A DNA stretch of 64,000 nt from JBFMFR01 sp040752025 (GCA_040752025.1 JBFMFR010000029.1:1-64000); one strand, 5' to 3'. Positions 33,727-42,933 are shown, counted from the first letter of the stretch. The notes: generated from the letters alone by a model not told the origin. Translations and numbers: made by a program.

Positions 33727-35685
33727 ATGTCCGAAGACGTCATGCTCCAGGAAGCTATCCAGGCCATCCGCCAGGGACAGCGCGTCCGCGCTCGCGATTT
33801 GCTGACGCGCCTGCTGCGCGCCGACCAGGCCAACCCGGAATACTGGCTGTGGATGAGCTCGGTCGTCGACAGCTTCAAAGAACAGGTTTACTGCCTGCAA
33901 AACGCGCTGCGCCTCGATCCCGACAATCCTACTGCCCGCAAGGGCCTGATCGTCCTGGGCGCTATGCCGCCGGACAGCTCGGTTGTGCCGGTGCCGCCAG
34001 TGCGGCGCAAATGGGAGATCGACGCTCAAGAAATCCCCAAGCGCCGCTTGTGGGCCCATCCGGTTGTGCGCATCGTAGTTCTCTGCCTGGCAGCCTTCCT
34101 GGTCATCGGCCTGATGATCCTGGGTATCCGGGGATACGGCGCCCGGCGTGTTACCACGGCAGCCAAGATTCCCACCCGCACACCTTATCCAACTGACACG
34201 ATTACCCCCACAGCCACCAAGTCCACCGCTGTTCCGATCACCCTGGCACCCAATGCCACCGCCACGCCGATGCCGCTGTGGATGCTTCTGGATGCCACTT
34301 ATACCCCCACGCCGCTTTACATAAATACACCTCACGGCATCAACGAGGCTTACCGTACGGGCGTGCAGGCCTTTTCTCATGGCAACTACGAAATGGCCCT
34401 GCTGATGTTCAACCAGGCCATCGAGGTGCCTCCTGTCACCGCTGACCTGTATTATTACCTGGGTGAGACCCAACGCGCTTTGCAGAATTACAAAGCTGCC
34501 CTGGAGGCTTACGAGCAGGCCATCGCCCTCGAGCCGGGCTTTGCCCCGGCTTACCTGGGGCGCGCTCGCACTCACCTGGCGCAGAATCCCCGGGCGGATA
34601 TCATCGAAGACTTGCAAAATGCCCTGGATCGGGACCCCTATTTTGGTGAAGTTTACATCGAACTGGCGGTCCAACAGATCAAGAAGGGCGAACTCGAAAC
34701 TGCCCTGGAGACCCTGAACACCGCCGAGACTCTCATCCCCGAATCGCCGCTGGTATACCTGTATCGCGCCCAGATATATATCCTGCTGGATGAGCCCGAA
34801 GTGGCCCTGGAAGACGCCCGCCTGGCTAACGAGATGGATCGCACCATGCTATTGGGCTACCGCTTGCTCGGTGAAGCCGCCATCGCCAGCGATGAATACC
34901 AGCAGGCCCTGGAAGCCATCAACACCTACCTGGCATACGAACAGAAAGATGCCCTAGGCTGGCTGGTGCAGGGCCAAGCGCTGTATGCCAGCGGGCAGTA
35001 CAGCAAAACGCTGACCGCCATGGACACCGCCCTGAAGCTGGACCGGAACCTGCTCGATGCACACCTGTACAAGGGTCTGGCGTACATGGAATTGGGCCAG
35101 GGACAGCCGGCCGTGAACGAAATCTATCGGGCGCTCAACGCCGACACCAAATCGTACCAGCTCAACCTGTACTTCGGGCGCGCCCTGTTCATCGCCGAGC
35201 GCTACGAGGATTCGCTGGGCTCGTTCAACCGCAGCCTGGAAGCTGCGGAAACGGATGAGCAGTTGGCCCCGGTTTATTACTGGCGCGCCCAGGCCCTGGA
35301 ACTGTCTGGCAACCGGCCAGCGGCCTTGAAGGACTGGAAAGCGTTGATCGACCTGCCGCAGGATGTGGTCCCCGCCGAGTGGCTGGAGGTTGCCCAGGAG
35401 CACCTGTTAGCCACGCCTACCCCCACTCCCGTCACGCCTTCGCCGACGCCTACTCCCACCAAAACACCTGTTCCCACCAAAACGCCTGTTCCTTCCAAAA
35501 CGCCTGTTCCTACAAAGACACCCACGCCTACCAAAACGCCCACCTCGCCTCCGGCTACTGCAACGCCCAAGGACGGTTCTCAGACGCCCACGCCTGCTGG
35601 CACGCCTAAGACACCTACCCCTACCCCGACCGTCAAACCGGCCAAAACCGCTACACCGACGCCAAGTAAGACCCCCACCCCTTAG
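33727..35685 (+). CDS. membrane-anchored TPR protein with Thr/Pro/Lys-rich tail
   Basis: A 652-residue protein. A cytoplasmic N-terminal TPR-like helical pair (~1-70) is followed by a single transmembrane helix (~117-138, IVVLCLAAFLVIGLMILGI), a Thr/Pro linker, and about ten TPR repeats outside (~210-560; for example LYYYLGETQRALQNYKAALE). The C-terminal ~90 residues are low-complexity TPTKTPVPT repeats. It likely acts as an extracytoplasmic scaffold. Its N-terminal arrangement is shared with the TAP-like hydrolase at 39.5 kb. Confidence 0.85.
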   Translation: MSEDVMLQEAIQAIRQGQRVRARDLLTRLLRADQANPEYWLWMSSVVDSFKEQVYCLQNALRLDPDNPTARKGLIVLGAMPPDSSVVPVPPVRRKWEIDAQEIPKRRLWAHPVVRIVVLCLAAFLVIGLMILGIRGYGARRVTTAAKIPTRTPYPTDTITPTATKSTAVPITLAPNATATPMPLWMLLDATYTPTPLYINTPHGINEAYRTGVQAFSHGNYEMALLMFNQAIEVPPVTADLYYYLGETQRALQNYKAALEAYEQAIALEPGFAPAYLGRARTHLAQNPRADIIEDLQNALDRDPYFGEVYIELAVQQIKKGELETALETLNTAETLIPESPLVYLYRAQIYILLDEPEVALEDARLANEMDRTMLLGYRLLGEAAIASDEYQQALEAINTYLAYEQKDALGWLVQGQALYASGQYSKTLTAMDTALKLDRNLLDAHLYKGLAYMELGQGQPAVNEIYRALNADTKSYQLNLYFGRALFIAERYEDSLGSFNRSLEAAETDEQLAPVYYWRAQALELSGNRPAALKDWKALIDLPQDVVPAEWLEVAQEHLLATPTPTPVTPSPTPTPTKTPVPTKTPVPSKTPVPTKTPTPTKTPTSPPATATPKDGSQTPTPAGTPKTPTPTPTVKPAKTATPTPSKTPTP

Positions 35686-35702
35686 CAGTTACAGAAGCAG
35701 CC

Positions 35703-38700
35703 ATGCCTGCTCAGAAAAAGCCCCCGCCCGCTACTCCAGGTCGCCAGGATAACCTGTCTAACCTGAATCAGGTCACCCGGGCGCTTTGCGACGCGCCCGA
35801 TCTGCAAACCTTGTTCGATGTCTTGCAGGCGCAGTTGGAGCGCTTGCTGCCCGGTGGAAATCTCTATATCGCGCTGTACCATCTCGATCACCGCCAGGTC
35901 TGGTATCCGCGAGCGGTACAGTCTGGGGCGCGCCAGGATTGGCCCAGGCGGCCGCTGGGTGACTGGCTGGCAGACCGGGTGATCCGCAGCGGCGAGTCAC
36001 TGCTGCTGGCGCCCATCGGCGCCGAACTGGCGCAGGTTGACCCGCCTCTGCAGGGTGCAGCCATCACCGCCTGGGTAGGGCAGCCGCTGTGCGCCCAGGG
36101 GCAGTCTATGGGCTGCCTGGCGCTTTTCTCGCTGGAGCCCGAGGCGAGCTATCGCCAGGCCGAATTGGACCTTCTGGCGATCATCGCTGTCCAGATCAGC
36201 GCTGCCCTCGAAAAAGCCACTCTGGTCGAGCAGACACAGCGCCGCGCGACCCAGTTGAAGACCATCAACCAGATCACCGCCCTGATCGCGGCCAGCCTGG
36301 ACCCGCAGGAAGTCCTGGCCCAGGTTTGTCGTTCGGTGACGCGCATTGCCAACAGCCAGCGCAGCGCCATTTTCTTGCTGGATGCCCAGGAAAGCCTGGT
36401 CTGGCTGGCGCATCACCACCAACTGCCGGAAGCTTTCATCCAGCAAAACCAATCCTTCACCGTGGCCCATAACGGTCGCACGCGCTGCCTGCGCACCGCC
36501 CAGCCGCTGCTCACTCCTGAATTGGATGAGGTCGTCCTGGAAGCGGACTTCATCCGCTCTTTGCGCGGCGCGGCCATCCAGGCCTTCGGCGACTTTCCCA
36601 TGGTCACTCCCGAGGGACAAATCGGCTTTCTTACAGCTTATTACGATGCCCCTCACGATTTCACCCCCGAAGAAGTTGAGCTGCTGCAAACCCTGGCCAG
36701 CCAGGCCGCCCTGGCGGTTTCCAATGCCCGCCTGCACGCTCGCACCGACCTGGCGCTTTCGCAGCGCGCCCACCAGTTAGCCATCCTGGAGGCAGTCGGC
36801 CGCGAGCTTTCGGCCGCGGCCACCTCTGAGCGCCTGTTCGCCATGGTTTTGAGCTACGCGGTGGAATTCACCAATTCGCCCTGGGGGTTGCTGGGCCTGC
36901 TCCACCCCGACAGCCAGACGATCGAGGTCAAGGCCAGCCACGGTTTCGTCGAGACGGTGCCGTTCTACAGCGCCAACCGCGGCATCAGCGGGCGCGCCCT
37001 CCGCACTCGCCAGGTCATCTACGCTGGAGAGGCGCGCCAGGACCCGGATTTCTTCGACCTGACCGGGGGCCAGTCCCGCTCGCACCTCAGCATTCCTCTG
37101 CGCTACAAAGCCCGCGTACTGGGCGTCTTGACCCTGGAAAAGGCCGAGCCAAACGGCTATTCGGCCAACGACCAGTCTTTCGTCAGCCAGTTGGCCAACC
37201 AGGCCGCCATCGCGGTCATCAACGCCGACCTCTACCGCTCTGTCCAGCAGCGCTTGAGCGAGCAATCCATGCTCTACCAGCTCAGCGCCCGGCTGGCCAG
37301 CACCCTGGCCCTGGAGGATGTGCTGCAAACCATCCAGGACAGCCTGTGCGCTTACCGGGCAGACGTGCATTTCGCCATATACCTGTGGGAGGCCAGCCAG
37401 CGCGCTTATCTGCTGCGGGCAACCAACGCCGGTTTCGCCCGCCAGCCGTCTGGCGCAGCGGAGGGCCAGAGCGAACCTGCTCCAGCGCCCATCCACCTGC
37501 CGGGCGCCATTGCCCTCGAGCAGTTGCAGCACCTGCCTGGTGAACTGCTCGATCCCCAGCCTTTCCACCTGCCAGTGGAAGAATTATTCGCCCAGCGCCT
37601 GCTGCCGGGCTTTCCCACCCGCCAGGTCTTGATCTTCCCCCTGGTAGCCAACCAGCAGCGCCTGGGATTGGTGGTGCTGCACTTCGCCGGCCCGGCCGGT
37701 TTGCAGCCCAACGATTTGCAGCTTTTGCAGGCCGTCATCGGCCAGGGGGTCATTTCCCTGCAAAATGCCCTGCTCTTCGCCGATGTGGCTCACGGCCGCG
37801 ACCGGCTGGCGGCCCTGCTCAACACCGTTCAGGAAGGCATCCTGATGATCGAAAGCGACGGGCGCATCACCCTGGCGAACGAGGCCCTCCAGGTGCTCAC
37901 TGGCCTGGCGCCGGGTGAACTGCTCGGCCGGCGCTTCGCCAGCCTGGGAACGCCTGTCCTGGCGCAACTAGGCTTCACGCCCGAGGGCGTCGCCCAGTTG
38001 CTCGGCAGCCTGGAAGAAGACCAGGTCCTCGCCGAAATCGAAAACCCGCTGGAAATCACCACGGGCAGCCCGCAGCGCTTCCTGGAGCGCTCAGCCTTGC
38101 CCGTGCGCGGCCAGCGCCAGCACGCTCCTGCGCCGGCCGTGATCGGTTGGATGATCGTGCTGCGCGACATCACCCACGAGCACGAAATCGCCGCTGCTCG
38201 CCAGATCATCACCGAGACGGTCTGGCATGACCTGCGCTCGCCGCTTTCCACCGTCCTGGGCGCCATCAACCTGATGGAGCAGGACATCCAATCCAGCGCC
38301 GGGCGCGGCGAGCCGGGCCCCTCGCTCCTCATCCGCGAAGGTCTGCACATCGCCCAGCGTGGCACGCGCCGCGTCCTGGACCTGGCCGAGTCTCTCCTGG
38401 ATGTCTCACGCATGCAGTCCGGCAGCATCGAACTGGCCCGCGGCCCGCTCGACCTGCACACCCTGGCCGAGCATGTGGTGCGCGATTACGGCGCCCAGGC
38501 CAATGAGTTCGGCGTGCAACTGCGCAGCGAGGTGCCCGATAGCCTGCCCAAGGCGGACGCCGACGGCGGCAAGATCAGCCGGGTGCTCACTAACCTGGTG
38601 GATAATGCCCTCAAATTTACCCCGGCTGGCGGGCTGGTGCTGCTTAGCGCCACACCTCAGACCGACGGCATGCTGGCTGTGCGCGTCAGCGACAGCGGCC

Positions 38701-38897
38701 CGGGCATCCCCGAAAACTATCGCGACAAGATCTTCGAGCGCTTCGCCCAGGTTCCCGAACAGCGCGGGCGGCGGCGCGGCACCGGCCTGGGCCTGACCTT
38801 CTGTCGCCTGGCGGTCGAAGCCCACGGCGGGCGCATCTGGGTCGAAGAACGCCCTGGCGGCGGCAGCGTCTTCACTTTCACCCTGCCGGCTTTGTAA
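35703..38897 (+). CDS. multi-GAF/PAS sensor histidine kinase
   Basis: A 1064-residue soluble kinase. Four GAF domains can be followed (roughly 20-180, 190-345, 360-510, 525-700), then a PAS domain (~705-825; LLNTVQEGILMIESDGRITL), a HisKA helix with the His in TVWHDLRSPLSTVLGA, and HATPase_c (N-box LTNLVDNALKFTPAGG, G1 DSGPGIP, G2 GTGLGLTFCRLAVEAHGG). No membrane segment. Multiple GAFs imply sensing of several small ligands, redox or light. No adjacent response regulator; the partner must lie elsewhere. Confidence 0.9.
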   Translation: MPAQKKPPPATPGRQDNLSNLNQVTRALCDAPDLQTLFDVLQAQLERLLPGGNLYIALYHLDHRQVWYPRAVQSGARQDWPRRPLGDWLADRVIRSGESLLLAPIGAELAQVDPPLQGAAITAWVGQPLCAQGQSMGCLALFSLEPEASYRQAELDLLAIIAVQISAALEKATLVEQTQRRATQLKTINQITALIAASLDPQEVLAQVCRSVTRIANSQRSAIFLLDAQESLVWLAHHHQLPEAFIQQNQSFTVAHNGRTRCLRTAQPLLTPELDEVVLEADFIRSLRGAAIQAFGDFPMVTPEGQIGFLTAYYDAPHDFTPEEVELLQTLASQAALAVSNARLHARTDLALSQRAHQLAILEAVGRELSAAATSERLFAMVLSYAVEFTNSPWGLLGLLHPDSQTIEVKASHGFVETVPFYSANRGISGRALRTRQVIYAGEARQDPDFFDLTGGQSRSHLSIPLRYKARVLGVLTLEKAEPNGYSANDQSFVSQLANQAAIAVINADLYRSVQQRLSEQSMLYQLSARLASTLALEDVLQTIQDSLCAYRADVHFAIYLWEASQRAYLLRATNAGFARQPSGAAEGQSEPAPAPIHLPGAIALEQLQHLPGELLDPQPFHLPVEELFAQRLLPGFPTRQVLIFPLVANQQRLGLVVLHFAGPAGLQPNDLQLLQAVIGQGVISLQNALLFADVAHGRDRLAALLNTVQEGILMIESDGRITLANEALQVLTGLAPGELLGRRFASLGTPVLAQLGFTPEGVAQLLGSLEEDQVLAEIENPLEITTGSPQRFLERSALPVRGQRQHAPAPAVIGWMIVLRDITHEHEIAAARQIITETVWHDLRSPLSTVLGAINLMEQDIQSSAGRGEPGPSLLIREGLHIAQRGTRRVLDLAESLLDVSRMQSGSIELARGPLDLHTLAEHVVRDYGAQANEFGVQLRSEVPDSLPKADADGGKISRVLTNLVDNALKFTPAGGLVLLSATPQTDGMLAVRVSDSGPGIPENYRDKIFERFAQVPEQRGRRRGTGLGLTFCRLAVEAHGGRIWVEERPGGGSVFTFTLPAL

Positions 38898-38925
38898 GAA
38901 GATTATTTGAATCGCCGGGCTTCCC

Positions 38926-38954
38926 TTGCCAACCCCCCTCGAGCGCGCTATAAT
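38926..38954 (+). promoter_or_regulatory. promoter of the FmdB-like gene
   Basis: TTGCCA (38926-38931) and a perfect TATAAT (38949-38954) stand 17 bases apart, 46 bases before the start codon at 39001. This is one of the best promoter matches in the window. Confidence 0.75.
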
Positions 38955-39000
38955 GCTACGTTGCGGACAGGCCGCGAGCCTGGCGAACGCGAGGTAAACT

Positions 39001-39303
39001 ATGCCGATCTATACTTATCGTTGCAAAAACTGTGGCATTCAGTTCGAACAACAGCAATCCTTCAAAGACCAGCCGCTGACGCGCTGCCCGGAGTGCAGCA
39101 AGAAGACCCTGCAGAAAGTCTACCAGCCGGTAGGCATCGTCTTCAAGGGCTCTGGCTTCTACGCCACCGACCACCGCTCTCCCTCCGGCGCCAGCCGCGC
39201 CACGGGCGGCAAATCTAACGAAGGTGAAAAAGCCCCCGCCAAGAGCGAGGAGTCTTCGAGTTCGTCATCGACCTCATCGTCCGAGTCTTCCAGCAAAGAG
39301 TAG
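39001..39303 (+). CDS. FmdB-family zinc-ribbon protein
   Basis: A 100-residue protein. Residues 1-60 form the FmdB putative regulatory zinc ribbon: MPIYTYRCKNCGIQFEQQQS, then TRCPECSKKTLQKVY and the family's GSGFYATDHR. The tail is Ser/Glu/Lys-rich and disordered. Family members are short and of uncertain function, often suggested to be regulatory. It has its own promoter and terminator, so it is monocistronic. Confidence 0.92.
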   Translation: MPIYTYRCKNCGIQFEQQQSFKDQPLTRCPECSKKTLQKVYQPVGIVFKGSGFYATDHRSPSGASRATGGKSNEGEKAPAKSEESSSSSSTSSSESSSKE

Positions 39304-39337
39304 CGCCACCAGGCTCTCGAATTTTCATCTTTCCTAT

Positions 39338-39372
39338 GAAACGCCCCCTGATTGGAGGCGTTTTCTTGTTTT
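39338..39372 (+). terminator. terminator of the FmdB-like gene
   Basis: GAAACGCC (39338-39345) pairs with GGCGTTTTC (39357-39365 region) around a 10-base loop, followed by TTTTCTTGTTTT. The hairpin plus T-rich tract lies 35 bases after the stop codon. Confidence 0.75.
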
Positions 39373-39462
39373 AAGGGTAAAATATCTCCACAACAAACAT
39401 CACACCCCGAATGGAGATTTTACAAGTTAATCTCGGGGGAAAGTCCAAGGGTGAGGTTTCCC

Positions 39463-42063
39463 ATGGATGTAGAAAAACAAAAAGCATTGCAAAAGGCCAG
39501 GGACCATTTGCGGGCGGGGGAAAAGCCGCCGGCGCGGGCGATCCTGGTGCAGTTCGTCAAACAGGACCAACAGGTGGAGGCGGCCTGGTATCTGCTGGGC
39601 TTCGCGCTCGAAGACCCCAAGCAGCAGGCTTATGCCTTCCAGCAGGTGCTGCGCATCAACCCCGGCAACCAGAAGGCCCGCGTGCGCTTACAGGCCCTGT
39701 CCGCCCCTGGCAGGGCGGACACGCCCGCGACTGCGCCGGTCGAGCCGCCCAGGCCGCGCCAGCCCGAGCCCCAGGCCCTGCTAAAGGCGGTAGAAAAAGA
39801 GCTACCTGAGCCGCCCAGGTCTGCTGCCGGCGTTCCCGGCAGCGCGGTTGCCGCCAGGCCCGGCAAGCAGGTGTCCAAGAAGCAAAAGGCGGCGAGTCAA
39901 CCCGCACCGGCGAAAGCAGAGACGAAGGCAAAACCCCGGCGGCGCGGCCGCATCTCGCCCGGCCTGCTGCTGGCAGTTGGGGGGCTGCTGGTGGTCCTGC
40001 TGGTTGGGGGCGGGCTGGGGCTTTACTGGCTGGTGAGCCAGGGGGCCCTGGGCCAGATCGTCCCGCTGCAGACCGCGACCGTGGTAGCGCAGGCCAGCAC
40101 GGCGCCCCCGACTCTCACCGCCACCGCGACTCCGGTGCTCCCCACGCCTACTCCCAGCGCTACATCTACCGCCAGCGCCACGCCTACCCAGGCCGCGGAT
40201 GTGATCGAATTCAGGCCCGGGGAATGCCGCTTCGCTATAACCATCCAGGCGGATATCGAATGCGGCTCCGTACTGGTACCCGAGCGGCGGGACGGCCAGT
40301 TGTCCGGGCGTGTGCACCTGGCCGTAGCGATCTTCCACAGCCTGAGCCAGACGCCGAAGCCCGACCCGGTGATCTACCTGCACGGTGGGCCAGGCGGTGC
40401 CACCCTGCAATCCATCGCTCATGTAGAACAAAGCTTCATCCTGCCCCTGTTGGAGGAGCGCGATTTGATCGTTTTCGACCAGCGCGGTGTGGGATACTCC
40501 CAGCCTTCCCTGGACTGCCCGGATGTATGGGCGCTGTACCGGCAAGATTTGTATGGCAGCCTGGCGCAGTTCAATACAGCAGACCTGTATGAAAAGGCTT
40601 TCCAGGAGTGCCGCGACCGGTTGGTCTATTCCGGCGTGGATATCGAGCACTATACCACGGCCAACAGCGCCGCAGACGTGCGCGATATCGCCCGGGCCCT
40701 GGGGTACGAACAGGTCAATTTGTACGGTGTCTCCTACGGCACGAACCTGGCCCTGAGCGTGATGCGCGACTATCCCGAGATCGTGCGCAGCGCGGTGCTG
40801 GATTCGGTGCTGCCGCTGGAGGTCAAGTCGTATAATGACCAGGCCGCCAACGCCGCGGAGGCGCTGCAAACCCTGTTCGCCGGCTGCGCGGCCGACCCGC
40901 TCTGCCAGGAAGCCTATCCGGACCTGGAAAAGGTCTTCTACGAACTGGTGGATCGGATGGAAGCCGAACCGCTCGAGGTCCCGGTGACCGACCCGGCCAG
41001 CGGGCTGACCCACAACCTCCAGGTCAGTGGGAACGGTCTGATCAATGCCGTGATCTGGGGGCTGCACGCGGGAGACGGCATCCCGGCGATGCCCAAGGGC
41101 ATCTATGACCTGGCCGAGGGAGATCCCTGGTACCTGTCCCAGATCAAAGCTGTGCAAGCAGGCTACCTGAACAGCATCAGCATCGGTGTGATGGCCTCGA
41201 TCAACTGCCACGAGCAGGTTTATGCCACCACGCCGCAGGAGCTGGAAGCCGACCTGGAGGCCGAGCCGCGCTTCGCCGCCTATGCCCGCTCGGCCATGTT
41301 CGGCGGCGTGGAGAGCCTGTTCGCCATCTGCAGCCGGTGGAAGGTGCTGCCCTTCGACCCGGCCAGCAAACAGGCCTTGAAGAGCGACATCCCTGCCCTG
41401 ATCCTGGCCGGGGAATACGACCCCACCACGCCGCTGCATTACGGGCGCCAGGTGCACGAGAACCTGAGCCACAGCTACCTGGTGGCGTTCGCCGGGCAGG
41501 GCCACGCGCCCACGTGGAGCCCGGAAGTCCAGTGTGCCACGCAGATTGCGTTGGACTTTTTGAATACCCCCTCGCGGGCCCCTGACAGCGCTTGCGCCAA
41601 GCCGCCGGGCGGCATGCACTTCGCGGTGGCCTACACCGGCAAAGCCGGGACGCGCTTCGAAACTTTCTACAACGACCAATATGGCCTGAGCGGAGTGATC
41701 CCCAGCGGTTGGCGCTCCATCGGGTCCGGCTTTTACAACCGCCTCAAGACGGATGCGGACCCCACACAGGTTGGCCTGCAAAGCTCTGCGGTGAGCATTC
41801 CGGAGTGGTTGGACTGGCTGACCGTGAAGTTCCAGAACGTCGGCCTGGACGCCGCGCCCAAGGCAGCCGGCGAACACGAAGCCAACGGCAGCACCTGGGA
41901 GCTGTACACCTCGACCTTTCGAGGCAACCCGGTCGACCTGGCCTTTACGCAGGTCGAAGGCCAGACGATCCTGGTAGCGATGCTGAGTCCGAAAAGCGAG
42001 CACACGGCCCTGTACCAGAATATTTTCCTGGAATTGGTAGAACGGGTGAGGTGGGTGGAATAG
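39463..42063 (+). CDS. membrane-anchored TAP-like alpha/beta hydrolase (S33 peptidase family)
   Basis: An 866-residue protein from ATG 39463. A TPR-like N-terminus (~1-70), an Ala/Pro/Lys-rich linker, a transmembrane helix (~165-190) and a Thr/Pro stalk lead to an extracytoplasmic alpha/beta hydrolase: oxyanion HGGPGG, nucleophile Ser in LYGVSYGTNLAL, Asp in LILAGEYDPTTPLHYG and His in FAGQGHAPTW. This is the tripeptidyl-aminopeptidase-like (S33) layout. A further C-terminal domain (~715-866) of about 150 residues has no recognisable family. It probably releases peptides or cleaves esters at the cell surface. Confidence 0.85.
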   Translation: MDVEKQKALQKARDHLRAGEKPPARAILVQFVKQDQQVEAAWYLLGFALEDPKQQAYAFQQVLRINPGNQKARVRLQALSAPGRADTPATAPVEPPRPRQPEPQALLKAVEKELPEPPRSAAGVPGSAVAARPGKQVSKKQKAASQPAPAKAETKAKPRRRGRISPGLLLAVGGLLVVLLVGGGLGLYWLVSQGALGQIVPLQTATVVAQASTAPPTLTATATPVLPTPTPSATSTASATPTQAADVIEFRPGECRFAITIQADIECGSVLVPERRDGQLSGRVHLAVAIFHSLSQTPKPDPVIYLHGGPGGATLQSIAHVEQSFILPLLEERDLIVFDQRGVGYSQPSLDCPDVWALYRQDLYGSLAQFNTADLYEKAFQECRDRLVYSGVDIEHYTTANSAADVRDIARALGYEQVNLYGVSYGTNLALSVMRDYPEIVRSAVLDSVLPLEVKSYNDQAANAAEALQTLFAGCAADPLCQEAYPDLEKVFYELVDRMEAEPLEVPVTDPASGLTHNLQVSGNGLINAVIWGLHAGDGIPAMPKGIYDLAEGDPWYLSQIKAVQAGYLNSISIGVMASINCHEQVYATTPQELEADLEAEPRFAAYARSAMFGGVESLFAICSRWKVLPFDPASKQALKSDIPALILAGEYDPTTPLHYGRQVHENLSHSYLVAFAGQGHAPTWSPEVQCATQIALDFLNTPSRAPDSACAKPPGGMHFAVAYTGKAGTRFETFYNDQYGLSGVIPSGWRSIGSGFYNRLKTDADPTQVGLQSSAVSIPEWLDWLTVKFQNVGLDAAPKAAGEHEANGSTWELYTSTFRGNPVDLAFTQVEGQTILVAMLSPKSEHTALYQNIFLELVERVRWVE

Positions 42064-42151
42064 ATGGTATGTCAGTCAGCCATCCACGAATGGGACCACG
42101 AATAAACGAATTTTCCTGGCGCGACCATTCGTGGATGGGTGTTCGGCCTCG

Positions 42152-42334
42152 CTACAATATCATTCCCAACAAATCGGCGAGATACTGCGCCGGAGAGCGC
42201 CTGGCATGGCGAGCAGGCGCGTGACGGCAGCCCAGGTTGGTTTCCAACAGTTCGCGGAATTTGTCTGTCCGCTCGGAGGCGGCCAGCGCCTGGCGGCGGG
42301 AACGCTCCTGTTGCAGCAGATCGTCCAGTTTCAT
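42152..42334 (-). CDS. possible small protein divergent from the conflict locus
   Basis: A 60-codon frame on the minus strand beginning MKLDDLLQQERSRRQALAAS and ending YLADLLGMIL. Predicted wholly helical, charged, without hydrophobic segment. No clear ribosome-binding site precedes the ATG, and the family is not recognised. It lies back-to-back with the Trypco1 gene, the position in which small regulators of conflict systems are sometimes found. Low confidence; it may be a chance frame in high-GC DNA. Confidence 0.3.
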   Translation of the reverse strand: MKLDDLLQQERSRRQALAASERTDKFRELLETNLGCRHAPARHARRSPAQYLADLLGMIL

Positions 42335-42346
42335 GAGAGGCGTTTC

Positions 42347-42376
42347 TTGTGCAGCAGGGGATTTTTGTTGTAAAAT
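42347..42376 (+). promoter_or_regulatory. candidate promoter of the Trypco1 gene
   Basis: TTGTGC (42347-42352) and TAAAAT (42371-42376) are 18 bases apart, 38 bases before the Trypco1 ATG. The -35 box is weak. Confidence 0.4.
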
Positions 42377-42413
42377 CAAGAGCAGGTTGATGGTGATAGG
42401 AGGAGAAAGTTCT

Positions 42414-42821
42414 ATGCCAACGTTCATCGAATACGAATTGGATGATGGCGCCACGGTGCTGATCGAAGCGCCCACGGTGGAGGTGGGCGGGATCGTACCG
42501 GCGTCGCGCGGCGCGGATGGCAGCGTGATCGTCAAGGCCGGGCAGAAGTTCGGCGAGGCGCTGGAGGGGGTGGTGGGGCAGGCGCGCGCCCTGCGCGAAA
42601 GGCTGGACGCGCTGCGGGCGGACGAGGTGGAGGTGAGCTTCGGATTGAAGGCGATTGGTGAGGTGAACGGATTCGCCGTGGGCAAGGCCGGGGTGGAGGC
42701 GAACTATACGGTGACGCTGAAATGGCAGAACAAGGCGGAGACGGAGATGGAGCGGCGCGTGAAGCGGGCGCAGCGGCGCGGGAGGATGAGGCGCGGTAAA
42801 CGGATTATGGGAACGGATTGA
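42414..42821 (+). CDS. Trypco1 (CU044_2847-type) trypsin-co-occurring protein
   Basis: A 135-residue protein; ATG 42414 is preceded by an excellent AGGAGGAGAAAG site. It has the pattern of the trypsin-co-occurring domain 1: an N-terminal strand pair (FIEYELDDGATVLIEA), a helix (GQKFGEALEGVVGQARALRE), and the paired strands VEVSFGLKAIGEVNGFAVGK and EANYTVTLKW. A very basic tail (RRVKRAQRRGRMRRGKR) could bind nucleic acid or the membrane. Trypco1 is known for standing beside trypsin-like proteases in NTP-dependent conflict systems; the next gene is exactly that. Not recognised as an enzyme; probably a substrate, adaptor or effector of the neighbouring protease. Confidence 0.8.
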   Translation: MPTFIEYELDDGATVLIEAPTVEVGGIVPASRGADGSVIVKAGQKFGEALEGVVGQARALRERLDALRADEVEVSFGLKAIGEVNGFAVGKAGVEANYTVTLKWQNKAETEMERRVKRAQRRGRMRRGKRIMGTD

Positions 42822-42842
42822 ACGGATTGGGTGATGGATGAG

Positions 42843-42872
42843 AGAGTGCGCTTGGAGCGCGCTTGGGGTAGC
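42843..42872. repeat. copy of a GTGCGCTT...GCGCACTTGGGGTA palindromic element
   Basis: GAGTGCGCTTGGAGCGCGCT followed by TGGGGTA is a diverged copy of the hairpin GTGCGCTTCAGCGCAC with the same TTGGGGTA tail, which occurs twice after the trypsin-STAND gene (from about 46183 and 46522). Members of this repeat therefore lie on both sides of that gene. Confidence 0.55.
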
Positions 42873-42933
42873 AGCGCTCGGCGAATGGGATGGAAGCGAG
42901 CGTGGATGGGTTTGATGCATAGAGGAGGTGGGC

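Larger units (their letters stand above)
42064..42413. other. intergenic region with inverted repeat before the Trypco1 gene
   Basis: About 350 bases. It contains a 14-bp perfect inverted repeat, CCATCCACGAATGG at 42080-42093 and CCATTCGTGGATGG at 42125-42138, a possible leftward 60-codon frame (listed separately), and a candidate promoter for the Trypco1 gene. The 14-mer ACGAATAAACGAAT inside the repeat (42098-42111) recurs at 25485-25498 in the ABC transporter gene. Confidence 0.6.

Noticed and set aside
35401..35685. Possible tandem-repeat locus or collagen-like gene
   Set aside because: It is the Thr/Pro/Lys low-complexity tail of the TPR protein, in frame with it.
39802..42003. A 733-codon open frame antisense to the TAP-like hydrolase
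   Set aside because: No domain, start signal or promoter; the plus-strand protein carries an intact catalytic triad.
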